Of a stretch of DNA of 64,000 nucleotides, positions 24,080 through 35,078 are shown piece by piece. The notes under the pieces are model-generated. The model was not told the DNA's origin. It did no database searches and was given only the letters and a program-made list of their open reading frames with translations. Position numbers and translations under genes: made by a program. Source of the stretch: Chamaecyparis obtusa (taxonomy: Eukaryota > Streptophyta > Pinopsida > Cupressales > Cupressaceae); assembly GCA_027943335.1 (NCBI GenBank), contig BSBK01007038.1, positions 40,001-104,000 on the forward strand, given 5' to 3'. Position 1 is the first letter of the stretch. Each line of letters starts with the position of its first letter.

Positions 24080-25231
24080 ACCTTTGCACCAAGTAATGTT
24101 CTTTGAGCCAGCAAGTTCTTAGATTTAGGTTCATTTTGAATTTTCTCATTCACCATAGCATTCCTTCAATCACCAAACTTCTTCTGTGTAAAATCAAAAG
24201 ATTGGTGTCCTTATTCACCATAATTATAACAAGTACCCTTAAAGATAACCCTACCTATCTTTTTCTTTGGTTCAATGGGTTTTGGTTCATCTTCTACTAT
24301 CAGTTTATCCTTCACCTAGTGATCAAGCTTCTCCTTCCCTCAGGAATTACCATGTTGTCTTCTCTTTAACTTATCTTCTTCCTTTAGAGCATACTTATAA
24401 GCATCCTAAAAAGAATCAATCTTTAGCATACCACGCTCATCCTGAATATTGAATCCTCAAACCATTCACATACCGAGCTACCTTTTCCTTACCAAGTTCT
24501 CTGTGTCTAAACCAAATAGTAAGCTTGTAGAACTCCTTGGTATAGTCTTCAATAGTTAAATCTTTTTGCTTCAGATTCTGCAACTTCTTAAACAAGTCAA
24601 GCTCATAGTCGGCAGGTATGAACTTAGCCTTCAATTTGGTCACCATCAACCTCCACCGATTGATCTTCATTTCACCTTCATCTTCTCTATCTCTTTGTAA
24701 TTCCTTCCACCAAAGAGCAACATGTCATTTCAAATTTGCCTGTGCCAACCTCACTCTTAGAGGATCTTCGATTTCTTCAAGCTCAAAGAAATCTTCTAGT
24801 TTACCAATCCAATCAATCAAGTTCTCAAGTCTCAAAGTACTATAGAAAGTAGAAACTTCCATTTGGTAACTAGTACTTAACCAAGCTCCAGATCTATGCA
24901 ACCAACTAGTTCTATCTTCACCAGATCTATCTCTCCAATAAGCTCTATCATTTCCACTATATCCAGCAACTTCAAAGTCTTCAACAACTTCCTCATAACC
25001 ATCTTCAATACCAAGATTTTGAGGTACACCATCCATAGCCCTCATGATCTCAATGACCATTTCATTCTTCATCAATTCCATCTCAGATATAAAATCAACT
25101 TTCACCTTCTCTGTAATCCTATATTCCACAGTATCATAGAGATTCGCAATTTCCCTAGAGTCTAATCTTCTCGAAGGAATTCTCAAAGATCTACAAAAGA
25201 AAACCTCTGCAAAAAAACCTACACTGACCAC
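24080..25231 (-). pseudogene. Gag of element B
   Basis: Chromovirus gag capsid region: LIDWIGKLEDFFELEEIEDPLRV, then HVALWWKELQ, INRWRLMVTKLKAKFIPADYE, LKQKDLTIEDYTKEFYKL and RELGKEKVARYVNGL. A degraded knuckle (CYN-GE-GHQS) lies near 24210. Stops at about 24722-24724 and 24434-24436 break the frame. This gag is presumably what a helper element would package or what would form particles. Confidence 0.85.
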
Positions 25232-25396
25232 CTTGTGACAACCTCCAAGTTGTATGCAAGTCAGATCAACCTGCCAACTTGCACAAACAACTAGGCCACG
25301 ATTTCACAAGTTCAATAACATGGGTCTACAACTTAGATCGCCCAAAATCTCTTCACCAATTATCTTCCAACAAGATCAACTCTCAAGATCAACACA

Positions 25397-25407
25397 CTCT
25401 GATACCA
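25397..25407 (-). other. Primer binding site of element B
   Basis: TGGTATCAGAG on the minus strand, two bases inside the right LTR. Same tRNA primer class as A. Confidence 0.88.
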
Positions 25408-25409
25408 CT

Positions 25410-26311
25410 TGATGCAGTCCAAGGTTGGAGGATCCAATTAAGGACTGTCCAAACTTGCGGCCAAATACCAACAATGTGGAATAACACAACAAGAATAAGA
25501 TTTCAATAGAATTTCATTAAACATGCCTAGTTGTAAGCCCTTCCAAGTTAGGGCCAATTGCATTCAATTAAAAAAGTAACTCTACAAAATCCTAGCTAGT
25601 CCAACTCTGCAACACATTAGCAACTAGTGGAAACACTAAGGCATATCTAAACTTGATCTCGCAAGACACAAAGAAATCTCTTTGTCTCCAAGCATGAAAC
25701 CACTAGTTCTGCTATTACAACATCAGACAAACAATCTGATCTTCAAGATCTCGTAGGATCCTAATGCTATCCTTATTAGATCTACTTCCATTGATTCTAC
25801 CATCTCCTAAACAACTATCCAAACACTCCTTAAATACATTTCCCCAACCATAAGTCAACTGGAAGAAACAATTAACTCCTAAGCCAAGTCAGCTTCTACT
25901 ACAAACAAATATTAAATGCAACAATAGTCATCTCACAACAGCCTTACAATTATTTAATTCTCCATGTCAGCCTCTATATCTACATAGGTGAATGCAAAAA
26001 AAGCTACCAACATTAAATACACCAATTCGGCCAACCAAACCTCCAAGAACTACCGTCAGTAAGCCATAACTACCAAGCACCAATAAAACAACTAAGCATG
26101 CTAGGCATCACCGAGAAAGCATGTCGACTGAGCACCACAAGCATCATCGAGCACAAGTTCCACTGAGCACCAGAGTTTACTGAGTTCCTTCAATGACCGA
26201 ACCTCCTTCAATAACCCAAATCCTCGCTTAAAGCTGCAACCAAGTAACACAGAACCATTTCAACACACCACCATGCAAATTTTCTGATGACCCAAGAATG
26301 CCCCTACATTA
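25410..26311 (-). repeat. 5' LTR of element B
   Basis: 902 bp, starting TGATGCAGTCC and ending CCCTACATTA on the plus strand (terminal CA altered). Comparison with the left copy shows many CG to TG or CA differences, notably in the CCGAG motifs. Confidence 0.93.
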
Positions 26312-27298
26312 GTGAATGTAGTGATTATCGAGTAAAGAAGGAAATGACATAGTAATTAGGAATGGCACATATATCTATGCCAATGGTTTACATTGATCAG
26401 TAAAAAGTTTACCAAGATTGAGACATATTTAATGTGGATATAATCATTAGTTTTTTTTATGATTCCTATGTAATGTTAGATCTAGGTTATTTTTGTACAC
26501 CATTGATGTTAGGTTTTCTAAAATGATGTAAACCCTAATTAGGTCAAGTCAATTTGATATATAATTGTAAAGATGTCATTATGATCATGTATCATGAAGG
26601 AGTAGCCCCACTAAGGACATTAGGAGATCAGACAAAGGTTTTTGATAGAAGGTTTATGATTGAGGCAATCAATTTTTTCAAAACACATACAAGGCTACCG
26701 AGCATAACAAAAGAGCACATGCATCACACTGAGGTGATATTTATTTGATACTTCACAAATCTAAATAAGATGAGTATAATTTTTTATTTATAGATACTTT
26801 ACTGTTATCAATTTAACCATTATAGCAGATCAAAATCTCTTAACAAAGTGGACTTAACAGTTCTTGTTTAAATATGTTAACCGAGTACACACATACATTG
26901 TGTTGTTTAAATCCTTGAAACCAGTAGATCTAGTCAATCTTTTATTACTCCTAACAGGGTAAGATCATCAGAAGTGATCACAACTTGTAGCCTTAACTGA
27001 CATACTTTATTTACTACAGTAGTGAAGATTTGTGGGTGTCATCCCCACCACAGTTTTTACCTTCTAATAAGGGTTTCTGTGTAACCAAAATATATGTGTC
27101 ATGAGTACTTATTTTCAAGTATGATTTATAGTTTTGTTTACATGCACTTTACATTTTCAGTTATTTGAATGTATGTTTCAAATAATGGAATCAGTTGGTT
27201 AATTAAGATCTACTATTGCAAATTTTTAGTCTTGAAATTTTCTAAGGGTATTGATTCACCCCTCCCCTCTCAGTACTTATCTTTCCATAATTCCAACA

Positions 27299-28207
27299 CA
27301 ATGTACCAACTAGTTTTATATATTCCATTCCAAAGGTCTTCACCACTTCTTTTATGTATTTTGATTATGTTATGAATATCCCTTCACTTTATTGTAGAAT
27401 TTACAAACCAAGAAATAATTTAATCTTTCCAAAGATTGAAATTTCAAATTCCTTTCTCATTTCATCAGAAAATGATTTTCATAGATTATCATGTCCTCCA
27501 AATATGATATCATCAACAAAAATTTCAGCAATAAGAATCTTGTCATTAGTTTCACCTTTCAAATATAAATTGTTGTTGTCACTTTTTAAAACAAATCCAA
27601 TACTAATAATATGAATGTAGTCTTTCATACCATGCTCTCGATGCTTCTTTCAGTCCATACAATACTTTGTGCAACTTACATACCATGTTTTTTTCTAATT
27701 TGGATCAACAAAGCCTTCAGGTTGTTCAATGTATACCTCTTCATCAAGTATCCCATTCAAAAATGCAAATTTGACATCCATTTGATATACTTTGAATCCT
27801 TTGTAGGCAACATATGCAAGCAATATTATAACTCCTTCAAGTCTTACAACTAGTGCAAAAGTCTTACCATAATCAATACCTTCTTCTTGTGCATATCCTT
27901 TTCATACAAGACTTTCCTTATTCCTAGTGACTTCACCATTTTCATTCAACTTGTTTCTGAATATTCATTTGGTTCCAATAACATTTTTATCATTCAGTCT
28001 CGATACCAATGCCCATGTTTTGTTCTTTAGTATTTTCTCAATTTCATCATTCATTTCTTTAATCCATTCATCATTCCCAAGTGCATCTCTAACATTTTTA
28101 GGTTCAAATTCACAAACTAAACATGTGGTGTTTCTCAACTTACTTTGTGTCATCATGCCAGCTTGCTTGTCACCAATAATCTGATTATGTGGATGATGTC
28201 TCCTCAC
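27299..28207 (-). pseudogene. Copia reverse transcriptase, degraded
   Basis: Starts near KLRNTTCLVCEFEPKNVRDAL and the copia block MNDEIEKILKNKTWALV followed by KNVIGTK. The fingers, palm and YVDD region follow with many stops and some indels, down to VGT at the junction with element A. The plus-strand reading frames across it are shadows. Confidence 0.8.
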
Positions 28208-28324
28208 AAATTTTGCTAATACTTGTTCTCTTCTTTGTTTATCATTCTGTGTAGGATCAAGATCTTCCTCTGTAACTATTTCTTGATTCTTGGTCTCTAT
28301 AAGTTGATGCTCAGTGTCATTATC

Positions 28325-29165
28325 CTATTTCTTAGTAACTTTATCTTGTGGCTCAGTTAGAATGTTAGGTTTATCAATGTATGTGAATCTACCATAGTCT
28401 TCTGGTTCCTTTTTTCTTTCTTCATCATTTTTCTTAACAAACTCATCAATCCTCACATTTTCACTTTCAATCATTTTGTTAGAAACCTTATTCAAACATT
28501 TGTAAGCTTTTCTTTTAGTAGAGTATCCTAAGAATATTCCTTCATCACCTTTTGAATCAAATTTTCCATTTCTACCATCTTTCAGAATGTAACATCTACT
28601 TCCAAAAATTTTGAAATAACTTACATTCGGTGCATACCCATACCATAGCTCATAAGGTGTCTTTTTTGAATCTTTCTTCATTTGCACTCGGTTCAATGTG
28701 TATACAGCAGTGCTAACAGCTTCTATCTAGTACATTTGTGCAATATCTTTCTCAAACATCACTGTTCTAGCACAATCAACAATGGATCTATTCCTCCTTT
28801 CAACAATTCCATTTTGTTGTGGTGTTCTCGGTATAGAAACTTGTCTTTTAATTCCATGCTCATTAAAAAAGTTAGTGAAATCATCATAAATAAACTCACC
28901 ATAATTCTTTTCCACTTTCCTTTTCCACTTTAGCTTTGTACCATTTAACCATCTTGAAGGCTTCAGATTTCTCTTTCAAAAACATAACAATCATCATCCT
29001 ACAGTAGTCAACAAAAATAAAATAAAGTATTTGTCACCATAACAACTTTGAGTTCTCATAAGACCACATAAGTTGGTGTGAAGAAACTCCAAAATAGCTT
29101 TAGATGAATAGGTCTTTCTCTTGAAACTAAATTTTAACATTTTTCCAATTTGACATTGTTTACAC
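28325..29165 (-). pseudogene. Integrase of copia unit 1
   Basis: Core end and C-terminal part: ISIPRTPQQNGIVERRNRS-type block (here VSIPRTPQQNGIVERRNRS, with catalytic Glu), then KKTPYELWYGYAPNVSYFKIFGS and EGIFLGYSTKRKAYKCLN. The N-terminal part near 28930-29165 has KMLKFSFKRKTYSSKAILEF. Stops near 28724 and 28916 interrupt it. Confidence 0.85.
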
Positions 29166-29185
29166 ATGGCATAGTCTCATTTCAT

Positions 29186-29760
29186 TTCAATAACTAGGCT
29201 ATCAAGTGTAAGAGTGTTACCCGAGGCTGATCTCATCTCATGAATTGAAGAGATTCTACTAGGATATATAGGCAACAAGGTTCTAAGAGTTTTACTCACA
29301 ATAGTGTCTTAATCAATAACACCTCCTGCTCCTCAAATAGCATTAAAATCTCCTTGATTTGGTTACTATACAGTGAAATGCTTTATCCTTCTTTCATCTT
29401 CATGTCATCAAACTTTCCTCTAAGACTCTTATCTCTTGCCCTCATCACATTCACATCTCCTCCATGAACTAGTGCAAGTTTGTCCCACTTTTCTTTGGCA
29501 GAAGTACATGCCTTGATATCTTCAAATTTATCATCTATTAAGGGAGCAAAAATCTCTATCATTGTCATATTATGTTTATGTCTATCTCTCAACTAATCAA
29601 TAGTCAAAGGTCCAATCATCAATTGAATGTAATCATTTCTCAGGTAGAATACTATAGATTCTCCAATTCCAGATATATGCAACTTCATTATGCTTTTCCA
29701 TGTCAAGAATTTTTCTTTGTTCAGCTTTGGCACCTCTCTTTTATACATCTTTTGATCTTT
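29186..29760 (-). pseudogene. Gag fragment of copia unit 1
   Basis: Copia gag segment of the UBN2 type, seen as DKFEDIKACTSAKEKWDKL and RGKFDDMKMKEG, then a degraded stretch corresponding to the SALGN region of unit 2. It is fused directly to integrase sequence by the internal deletion. Confidence 0.8.
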
Positions 29761-29799
29761 ATCCTAAGTCCTTTAAACTTTCCTTCCAAGCAATCAATG

Positions 29800-29810
29800 C
29801 TTTGATACCA
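29800..29810 (-). other. Primer binding site in copia unit 1
   Basis: TGGTATCAAAG on the minus strand, adjoining the LTR fragment that begins ATTTTTAGATAACTGAG on the plus strand. Confidence 0.75.
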
Positions 29811-30244
29811 ATTTTTAGATAACTGAGAGGGGGGATGAATCAGTTAGTTCCAAGTATACTATAGTCCCAAAACTCCCAGATGTATATATTCAAAATTAAA
29901 AATCAAATTATTAACTTGGTAAACTATCAACAATAACTTTTCTCTTCATCTACCCATTGACAGTCAATTCAATACTGTATTTACCGATCTGACTAGTTAT
30001 GAAATGCATACTTACATGAAGATGAGATGGATATGAAAGATATGGCTATGTTTCTCAACTTACTTTGTGTCATCATACCAGCTTTCTTGTCACCAATAAT
30101 CTAATTTTGTGGATGGTGTCTCCTCCCAAATTTTGCTAACACTTGTTCTCTTTTTTTTTCATCATTCGGTGTAGGATCAAGATCTCCCTCAGTAACTATT
30201 TCCTGATTATCGGTCTCTATAGGTTGATGCTAGGCATCATTATC

Positions 30245-31383
30245 CTATTTCTTGGTAACTTCAACTTGTGGTTTGGGTAGAATGTCAGGTTTATCAATAT
30301 ATGTGAATCTACCATAGTCTTCTAGTTCCTTTTTTCTTTCTTCATCATTTTTCTCAGCAAACTCATCAACCCTCACATTTTCACTTTCAATCATTTTCTT
30401 ATAAACCTTATTCAAACATTTGTAAGCTTTTCTTTGAGTAGAGTATCCTAAGAATATTCCTTCATCACCTTTTGAATCAAATTTTCCATTTCTATCAGCT
30501 TTCAAAATGTAACATCTACTTCCAAATATTCTGAAATAACTTATATTCAGTGTGTACCCATACTATAACTAATAAGGTGTCTTGTTTGATTGTTTCTTCA
30601 TTTGTACTTGGTTCAATGTGTATACAGAAGTGCTAACAGCTTCTCTCCAGTATATTTGTTCAATATATTTTTCAATCATCAGTGTTCTAGCACAATCAAC
30701 TATGGATATATTCCTCCTTTTAGCAATTCCATTATGTTGTGGTGTTCACGGTGTAGAAATATGTCTTTTAATTCCATTCTCATTACAAAATTTAGTGAGC
30801 TCATCGGAAATAAAATCACCACCTCTATCTAATCTTAAGCATTTTAAACCTTTTCCACTTTAGCTTTGTACCATTTAAACATCTTGAAGGCTTCAGATTT
30901 CTCTTTCAAAAACATAACAGTCATCATCCTAGAGTAGTCATCAACAAATAAAATAAAGTATCTGTCACCATAATAACTTGGAGTTCTCATAGGACCACAT
31001 AAGTCGGTGTGAACCAACTCCAAAATAGCTTTAGATGAATAGGTCTTTCTCTTGAAACTAGATTTTGACATTTTTCCCATTTGACATTGTTTACACACGA
31101 TATGGTCAGGTTTAGAAAAGCTTGATAAGCCTCTAAATTTTCTTTTCTTATTGATCTTAACCATGTTTTCAAAATTCATATGACATAACCTTTTGTGCCA
31201 CAACCTCACATCTTCAGTTCTAGCCAATAAATGAGAAGTTTCAACATTGTCAAGATAGAACAGATTACCTTTTGATTGTTTACCAGTATCAACCAACATT
31301 CCAGTCTTATCATAGATTTTCACCTTTCTTCTTTCAAATGCAACTTGGTGACCTGAGTTATTAAGTTGTGCTACACTCAACAA
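30245..31383 (-). pseudogene. Integrase of copia unit 2
   Basis: The GAG-pre-integrase and HHCC finger are intact in sequence (LWHKRLCHMNFENM, then IVCKQCQMGKM). The core start is LVHTDLCGPMRTPSYYG and FILFVDDYSRMMTV. The middle core (30506-30843) is degraded. The C-terminal part has EGIFLGYSTQRKAYKCLN. The 179-codon open part 30844-31383 is the best preserved piece of the array. Confidence 0.87.
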
Positions 31384-31925
31384 ATTTTAGTTAATTCACT
31401 TCACCCAATATGCATTCTCATATCAAATCTTATTGTTCAACAAGATAGATCCCTTTCCTTTTACTAGACAAGGTGTATCATTTCCTATTTTAACAGATCC
31501 ACCATTATAATGTTCAAGATATTCAAATTTGACTTCATCACCAGTCATATGATGAGTAGAGCCGCTATCAAAAATCCATGTATCATTCTTGCTAACTTTA
31601 GAAAGAAGTGTTATTTCAACATACCTCTCTTCTTCTTCTGAATCTTCTTTCAAAGCTACAAATACTACCTCAATGTCTTCATCAGTGTCAGTGTTGGTGT
31701 CGGTGTCATCATCATCTTCAACAAGGTAACATGCTTTCTTTCCTTTTTCTTTGTAGTCTCGATTACTTTTCTGTCATACTGTCACTTGCCTTTGAGATCT
31801 TGGTTATCTCTCCTGTCAAACTTTCTATCACACGATGGTTCATTGTCTTTGTCATCATCTTTTTGGTTAGGACATCTAGCTACAATGTGACCAATCTATT
31901 TATAGTTAAAATGTACCAAAGGTAA
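31384..31925 (-). pseudogene. Protease and zinc knuckle of copia unit 2
   Basis: The protease has the copia signature DTWIFDSGSTHHMTGD and CLVKGKGSILL. Upstream is an acidic Asp/Thr repeat (31680-31710) and a knuckle remnant (GHIVARCPNQ) whose first cysteines are altered near 31900. A stop near 31393 separates the protease from the integrase. Confidence 0.85.
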
Positions 31926-32735
31926 TTTCCCTTTTTATCTTTACCTTTTTTCAGTCTCCTAGCCATTAATGCTTCAAGTTCATCATCATCATTGTCACTG
32001 TCACTCTCATTTCTTATCATGTGTTTATTGCTTGATTTACCAATTTTCAACGATGACATAAATGTAGATTCAACATTTGGAATAATATTGTTATCATAGT
32101 TATTCAACTCAAAAGTAGTCAATTTACCAACTAGGCTATCAAGTTTAAGAGTGTTACCCAGGGCTGATCTCATTTCATGAATTGAAGAGATTCTAATAGC
32201 ATACATAGGAAACAAGGTTCTAAGAGTTTTACTCAGAATAGTGTCTTCATCAATAACACCCCCTTCTCCTTGGATAGCAATAAAAATCTCCTTGATTTGG
32301 TTACTATACTGTGAAATGTTTTCTCCTTCTTTCATCTCCATCTCATTAAAATTTCCTCTAAGACTCTCATCTCTTGCCCTCATCATATTCACATCTCCTC
32401 TGTGAACTAGTGCAAGTTTTTACCACATTGCTTTGGCAGAAGTACATGTCTTGATATCTTCAAATTCATCATCTTTTAAGGCAAAAAATTCTCTATCATT
32501 GTCATATTATGTTCATGTCTATCTCAAAATTGATCAATAGTCAAAGGTCCAATCATTAATTGAATGTAATCATTTCTCAGGTAGAATACTATAGATTCTC
32601 CAATTCTAGATATATGCAACTTTATTCTTCTTTTCCATGTCAAAAATTTGTCTTTGCTCAAGTTTGGCACCTCTCTTGCATACATCTTGTGATCTTTATC
32701 TTAAGTCCTTTAAACTTTCCTTCCAAGCAACCAAT
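31880..32735 (-). pseudogene. Gag of copia unit 2
   Basis: The segment to 32392 is open for 170 codons: MRARDESLRGNFNEMEMKEG, YSNQIKEIFIAIQGEGGVID and KLTTFELNNYDNNI. The N-terminal part up to 32735 is degraded. This is the usual copia gag placed just after the PBS. Confidence 0.82.
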
Positions 32736-32736
32736 G

Positions 32737-32747
32737 CTCTGATACCA
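32737..32747 (-). other. Primer binding site in copia unit 2
   Basis: TGGTATCAGAG on the minus strand, followed by the LTR-end fragment. It marks where the original copia 5' LTR ended. Confidence 0.8.
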
Positions 32748-32986
32748 ATTTTTAGATAACTAAGAGGGGGGTGAATTAGTTAGTTCTACTTATACTATAG
32801 TCCCAAAATTCCCAGATGTATATATTCAAACTTTTCAATCAAATTAATAACTCAGTAAGCTATCAACAATAACTTTTCTCTTCATCTACCGATTGACAGT
32901 CAATTCAATACTGTATTTACTGATCTGACTAGTTATGAAATGTGTACTTACATGAAGATGAGATGGATATGAAAGATATGGCTATG

Positions 32987-33710
32987 TTTCTCAACTTATT
33001 TCATGTCATCATGCCAGCTTGCTCATCACCAATAATTTGATTCTATGGATGGTGTCTCCTCACAAATTTTTCTAAAACTTGTTCTCTTTTTTGTTCATCA
33101 TCCGCTGTAGGATCAAGATCTTCGTTGGTAACTATTTGTTGATTCTCGGTCTCTATAGGCTAATGCTAGGTATCATTATCCTATTTCTTGGTAACTTCAG
33201 CTTGTGGCTTGGGTAGAATGTCATGTTTATCAATGTATGTGAATCTATCATAGTCTTTTGGTTCCTTTTTTCTTTCTTCATCATTTTTCTCAACAAACTT
33301 ATCAACCCTCACATTTTCACTTTCAATTATTTTGTTAGAAATCTTATTCAAACATTTGTAAGATTTTGTTTTAGTAGAGTATCCTAAGAATATTCATTCA
33401 TCACATTTTGAATGAAATTTTCCATTCCTATCATCTTTCAGAATGTAACATCTACTTCCAAATATTTTGAAATAATTTACATTCGGTGCGTACCCATACC
33501 ATAACTCATAAGGTGTCTTGTTTGAATCTTTCTTCATTTGTAATTGGTTCAATGTGTATAAAACAGTGCTAAGAGCTTCTCTCCAATACATTTGTGCAAT
33601 ATCTTTTTTAATGATTAGTGTTCTAGCACAATCAACTATGGATCTATTCCTCCTTTCAGAAATTCCATTCTATTGTGGGGTTCTCAGTGCACAAACCTAT
33701 CTTTTAATTT
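32987..33710 (-). pseudogene. Copia unit 3, left piece: integrase C-terminal region
   Basis: Matches the linker and integrase C-terminal region of units 1 and 2 (KKTPYELWYG-type block; here KTPYELWYGYAPNVNYFKIFGS). It breaks off at 33710 inside the integrase core, where the LTR of element D starts. The sequence resumes at 60648. Confidence 0.87.
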
Positions 33711-35078
33711 TGTTAGCACTCTAAAATTTTCCAACATAAATTTTGTGTTTTTTGAAGTTTGAAATATAAACCAAAAGAGTTTTTGTCTAGTTAATGGCTG
33801 CCTGAAATAATTTTGAGTCTTGTTTCCAATTTACCAAAGGTTTTCTTGTGATCCACAAAGCCCTAATTAAATATCCTATTAAAGTAACCCTAATGGTTTT
33901 CATGCTAAAAGGAAAAACTGTAGGTCAACCTCCTATCCTTCTATTTGGTCATTGCTTTTTGAAATCACTTAAGTCTCCTAATAGGCATGTGTCTTATTTA
34001 CTATCAAGCAGGGCCTTATTTCTTAGGTTTTTATTTACCTAAGACAACACTTTATTTTTCCTAAGTCTAAATTCCCTGTGCCATTTTTAAATATTTTCCT
34101 TAGTCCTCGTGTCATTTTTCCTAAGGTTTTGATGCTTTATTTAAGTGTTTATCTTCCTTGTCAATCCAACAGTCAACGCAATGCCGCAATGAAAAGATGT
34201 AGGATGATTAACCATCATGGCATTACGACAATCATTGATGCATCAGACACTCAGCAATTAAGTAAAGTGGGACCGGTCAACTTTATTTAATAGTAACCAT
34301 TTGATCAAGATAATCTAATGATGTGTAATCATTGGGCCCATTTACTAAAAGGGTTAAGGGGCTAACATCTTTCTTTTGATCTAACGACCAGTGCAATCCC
34401 ACGAAGGAAAAGTAATCAAAAATTTGTGATTGCGGCATTGTGACAACCATTGATCTTCCATTGGGACATAAGATACAACATTGGGATCCAATCATAAAGT
34501 ACTTAACGGTGACCGTTGGATATCTTTCATCCAATGGTGATAGTGAATCTAGGTGCCAAGTAGGTCTGAATGAGTGCAATTATGATTTACCGTAGATCTA
34601 TTTTGATCTAATAGTTGGCATAAAGGCATGATGGAAACATGCATGATAATTACTTATCACATCATCGCGACAACCTTCAGATGTTTTCTAAGTAAATATC
34701 AACGGTTCTAATTTAAACTTAACTGAATTTGGTGCAAAAGAAAATTCGCTCGTTGAGTTCAAACTGTTCAAATTCTCAGAGGAGTTATGGCCAGATCATG
34801 TGGAATGAATTGTCATGAATTAATGTTTCTTGTACATGATATATCTTTTGATCATTTCATTCCCAAAAGTACAAAGCTACAGAATTTGCAGAGCCCTGGT
34901 GAAGAAATTTGTAGAGAGAATTATCATCTTTTGAGAAATTTCTAGAATTGGTTAATACTCTATGAATTATTGTCTCCTTGCTATTATTTGTCTGCAAATT
35001 CCTATTGAGAAATTTTGGGTGATCTTCCTATACCTTTTCTTGATTCTCGTAGTATTGTTGAAACCCTAGATTTTGAAA

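Larger units (their letters stand above)
22521..26311 (-). mobile_element. Element B: short gag-protease LTR element in the A LTR
   Basis: 3,791 bp, flanked by an exact 5-bp duplication GTGAA (22516-22520 and 26312-26316). Two LTRs of about 900 bp begin TGATG and end CATCA/CATTA. Between them, on the minus strand, are PBS, chromovirus-type gag, and protease, and then the 3' LTR. RT, RNase H, integrase and chromodomain are absent. Its termini and protease resemble element F, so it is likely a non-autonomous derivative of an F-like chromovirus. Confidence 0.93.
8776..27298 (+). mobile_element. Element A: LTR retrotransposon without RT or integrase, with nested C and B
   Basis: Two LTRs (8776-10010 and 22266-27298, the second split by B) flank an internal region with PBS, a gag-like ORF, a second large ORF and a PPT. 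Removing C and B leaves about 5.8 kb of internal DNA. No RT, RNase H, integrase or protease motif is visible, so A is probably non-autonomous, of the LARD/TR-GAG kind. It interrupts the copia array G. The target-site duplication is not preserved (TTGGT on the left, CAATG or ACAAT on the right). Confidence 0.85.
22266..27298 (+). repeat. 3' LTR of element A, split by B
   Basis: Bases 22266-22520 match the first 250 bp of the 5' LTR and 26312-27298 match the rest. The gap is element B. Without B and its duplicated GTGAA the LTR is about 1,237 bp, equal to the 5' copy. It ends TTCCAACA. After it the copia frame of G resumes. Confidence 0.9.
28131..30050 (-). repeat. Copia tandem unit 1, with internal deletion
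   Basis: Begins TTTCTCAACT and ends GGCTATG, the same breakpoints as unit 2. It is 1,920 bp against 2,936 bp because about 1.0 kb (GAG-pre-integrase, protease, knuckle, part of gag) is missing at about 29178-29193. A short filler TCATTTCATTTCAAT lies at the deletion. Confidence 0.88.
30051..32986 (-). repeat. Copia tandem unit 2 (complete)
   Basis: 2,936 bp. Both ends repeat the joint GGCTATG|TTTCTCAAC found at 30050/30051 and 32986/32987. It holds linker, integrase, protease, zinc knuckle, gag, PBS and 239 bp of LTR end (32748-32986). It lacks RT, RNase H and the rest of the LTR. Confidence 0.9.
27299..33710 (-). mobile_element. Copia array G, middle part with tandem units
   Basis: The minus-strand Ty1/copia sequence continues from 8775. 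From right to left it consists of a partial unit 3, a complete unit 2 (30051-32986), and unit 1 (28131-30050) joined to an RT region (27299-28130). Each complete unit holds a linker, integrase, gag, PBS and a 240-bp LTR-end fragment. It is broken at 33710 by element D. Confidence 0.88.

Noticed and set aside
27354..28933. Several plus-strand ORFs of 60-90 codons
   Set aside because: They are shadows of the minus-strand copia RT and integrase.
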